Shown here: piece after piece, positions 62,001-64,000 of the stretch
Layout of the letters: each line of letters begins with the position of its first letter
How positions within the stretch are numbered: position 1 is the stretch's first letter
Assembly (NCBI RefSeq): GCF_003073045.1
Contig: NC_037593.1
Location: forward strand, 15,136,735 to 15,200,734
Length of the DNA: 64,000 bases
Reading direction: 5' to 3'
DNA from: Pomacea canaliculata
Lineage: Eukaryota > Mollusca > Gastropoda > Architaenioglossa > Ampullariidae
Made by a program: the position numbers and the translations under genes
The notes under the pieces: model-generated
The model's input: only the letters and a program-made list of their open reading frames with translations
The model's database searches: none
Told to the model about the DNA's origin: nothing

Positions 62001-64000
62001 GTGGACAACATCAGACTAGCTTGTATACATTAAAATAGAGGATGTCTAAGAGTCCAAGGTGCCACATTCTTTGAATTGAATAACAAGAGGTATATATCTT
62101 TGGCCAACATACATCTAGCTTGTACATTTGTACTTGTTGAAATAGAAGGTTTTCTACTTGATGTCGGAGAGTCTTGCATGCTATTGCAGATTCATGACTG
62201 ATTACGAAGCTTGGACAGAGCTGTGTGACTTGTACCTGTCCGTGTATGATTATAGTAATGCTTCATTTTGCATGGAAGAACTTATTATGTCAAATCCACA
62301 CAATCATCTCTTCCATCAAAAATATGCAGATGTAAGTACTTACATAAATCTCATTTGCTTTACTGAAATTCATTTCATGTTACATGCTCCTTAGGTAGTC
62401 ATGTAAACACAAATATCAGAATGCCTTATAAAATATGGGGGAAAGAAATCTTCGGCATAAGGCTAGAAAACAATTTGCATCAAGTGTAAGAAAAAACGTT
62501 TAGTAAATTGAGTTGCTGGTGTTTTTTATCTATGACTCGAACATTTAATGCTTAAAACTACTGAATGTTTTAATGGCTTTAGAGTTACATTATGTAAATG
62601 TACACATTTATGTGGGGAGGTGGAGATGCATGTGTGCACACATGGATAATGTTTGTATGTTTTACAGATCAAATATACCGTTGGTGGTACAGAGAACATG
62701 GAGTTAGCCAGGACATACTATGCACAAGCTGTAAAACTATCACCAAACAATGTTCGAGCGCTGTACGGGCTTTTCTTGGTAATGGTTTTATCTTTTATCA
62801 TAACCTTTTTTTTTTCAAATTATAAGATTTTGCTACGTAAAATAATTTGCTTTCAGTGAAACAATTCTGTTAATTCCAACACAGCTTAGTTTATACTCAA
62901 ATGTACTTTTGTGTGATGTGGTGTTGCTGGTGTGTGATGTGATGCTGACCAGTAAGGATCTAAGTTTTTTCATCATCATGGAAGACATACATCACTTACC
63001 AATGGATGAAACAAGATTACAGAATAAGTTTTAAGTAAGCTCAGCACATTTTGATGTTTTTGGATTGCCACAGAAATTTTTGCTTTACTGTCTGCTGCTT
63101 TACTTCCATCATCATCAGCCCCTTAGCCCTGATAGGGCTACTTGGTAACACAACCACCAACTCTCACCAACTTTCTTGATTTTCTGCTTTTCTTAGGAAC
63201 GTGCCAGATGAGAGGCTCGTCTGCACTTGGAGATTGTGTGCTTATTTCTTTATCTATCTCTTCTACCTTCTTGTACTGTTTCCTGCAGGATTATCTTTTC
63301 AAATCCAGTAAATCTCTTGGTGTGCCCATGCTACTTAAGCTTAAGTCTTTGTGCTGTGAACACAAGATCATCATATGGCCCAGTTATTTCCCTTTTTATT
63401 GGTGAGGTGATCTTTAAAAAAGAGATACAAAGGAGCTTCCTGTAGCATATCATCTCCATGACTATTTTCTCTGTCACAAGTCTGTGAAGGTCCAAGTCCA
63501 AGAAGACAGATAACCAGGGAGTGTGTTGGCCTTATTTTGGAGCAGATTTAGCTGTCATTCCAGATGTTTCATTGAATGTTTCTTTTGTCTTCGGCAAGAC
63601 ATGATGTTATTGCCGTGATATAGCCCTGGTTGCTGGCACAGCATAAAACACAAACAAATGACATGATGTTAACACAGCATAAATAGGTAAAGCTTTCATG
63701 ATGTTTCATTGAGTGTTTCTGTTGTCTTTAGCATGACATGATGTTACACAGCATAAATAGGTGAAGGCTTTTCATAATGAAAGGCTCTGTAGGGCAAAAG
63801 ACCATGTATTCATGATGGCATATGCTACTTGCTGCAGTATTTTAAAAAAACTGCATAACTGATGTTTACAGTCTTCAACTAATCTGGCCATGAGCTCAGG
63901 AAAAGGTGCCAAGGATAAACAGCTCAATGGAAAATATGCAGCTTGGGCAGCAGATCAAATTCGAATTAAATACAAGGTTTGTTGGACATTTTGTTTACTT
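59089..64000 (+). CDS. EMC2: ER membrane protein complex subunit 2 (partial, 3' end outside window)
   Basis: Nine exons inside the window: 59089-59113, 60083-60196, 60455-60519, 60736-60821, 61198-61255, 61633-61718, 62190-62331, 62668-62778 and 63872-63976, 264 codons so far against about 297 in human; at least one more exon lies beyond. EMC2 is the cytosolic TPR scaffold of the EMC insertase that places transmembrane helices in the ER membrane. Seen: an N-terminal MAQHISWEEARNILRKL, YEQVCVAALD, FPNSVRVKRLEGLLLEAES, ARKRLVAILKSQKK, YEAWTELCDLYLSVYDYSNA, SNPHNHLFHQKYADIKYTVGG, and NGKYAAWAADQIRIKYK, each aligning with the tetratricopeptide helices of the family. All phases agree and no signal peptide is present. 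The first exon codes for only eight residues and is separated by a 969-bp intron. The ATG sits in AAAAGATGGCGC. Confidence 0.95.
61978..62166. repeat. Tandem duplication (~97 bp period) in EMC2 intron 6
   Basis: ATTGAATAAAAGG...GGACAACATCAGACTAGCTTG at 61978 is repeated as ATTGAATAACAAGAGG...CCAACATACATCTAGCTTG from 62075, followed in both by an AAATAGA(A/G)G block and a GATGTC segment. The second copy runs to within 25 bases of exon 7. Confidence 0.6.
63564..63790. repeat. Diverged direct repeat (~137 bp period) in EMC2 intron 8
   Basis: ATGTTTCATTGAATGTTTC at 63564 recurs as ATGTTTCATTGAGTGTTTC at 63701, followed in both by TTGTCTT, GACATGATGTTA and ACAGCATAAATAGGT. The unit length differs by an internal insertion. 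Confidence 0.65.

Noticed and set aside
1..64000. CRISPR arrays, operons, rRNA or bacterial islands
   Set aside because: The short regular repeats are microsatellites or coding repeats; all genes are spliced and monocistronic, with no bacterial features.

Overview
The window is a stretch of an intron-rich invertebrate nuclear genome, most likely a gastropod mollusc. That placement is inference, from the style of the secreted ADAM-like metalloproteases, the tRNA-derived SINEs and an I-group LINE; I cannot name a species. Introns are GT-AG apart from one probable GC-AG, and the sequence is AT-rich with many simple repeats. All gene models below were built by hand from splice-site phase and family similarity.

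Layout: (1) 1-2474, minus strand: six exons of an SLC22A18-like major-facilitator transporter running off the left edge. (2) 4944-9851, plus: a complete ten-exon phytanoyl-CoA dioxygenase (PhyH) family enzyme. (3) 10120-14172, plus: an I-group non-LTR retrotransposon (endonuclease, reverse transcriptase, RNase H), broken by frameshifts but still bounded by an 11-bp target-site duplication. (4) 14184-23055: gene-poor DNA with a complete tRNA-derived SINE (13-bp target-site duplication), a 305-bp direct repeat and a CRE-rich patch. (5) 23312-32158 and 36650-44955, plus: two tandem paralogues of a secreted reprolysin-type (M12B) metalloprotease with ADAMTS-like cysteine-rich domain, Thr-rich stalk and a C-terminal CxxxC/CxxxC module. 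(6) 46463-53141, plus: complete HMG-CoA lyase. (7) 54682-58957, minus: complete axonemal dynein light intermediate chain (DNALI1). (8) 59089 to the right edge, plus: EMC2, head to head with DNALI1.

The conserved genes (HMGCL, DNALI1, EMC2) are a compact housekeeping/ciliary block with clean frames: HMGCL and DNALI1 converge, DNALI1 and EMC2 share a 131-bp divergent promoter. The metalloprotease block is the lineage-specific part. The two copies share exon structure, exon phases, a TATA box and a CRE-like element. Copy 1 has expanded a 22-residue Thr/Pro/Asn repeat into a mucin-like stalk but carries two frame problems. Copy 2 has at least three frame breaks and a lost splice donor, so it looks like a decaying duplicate or a badly polished locus. 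Both replace the normally invariant Gly of the zinc motif HExxHxxGxxHD with Asn or Ser.
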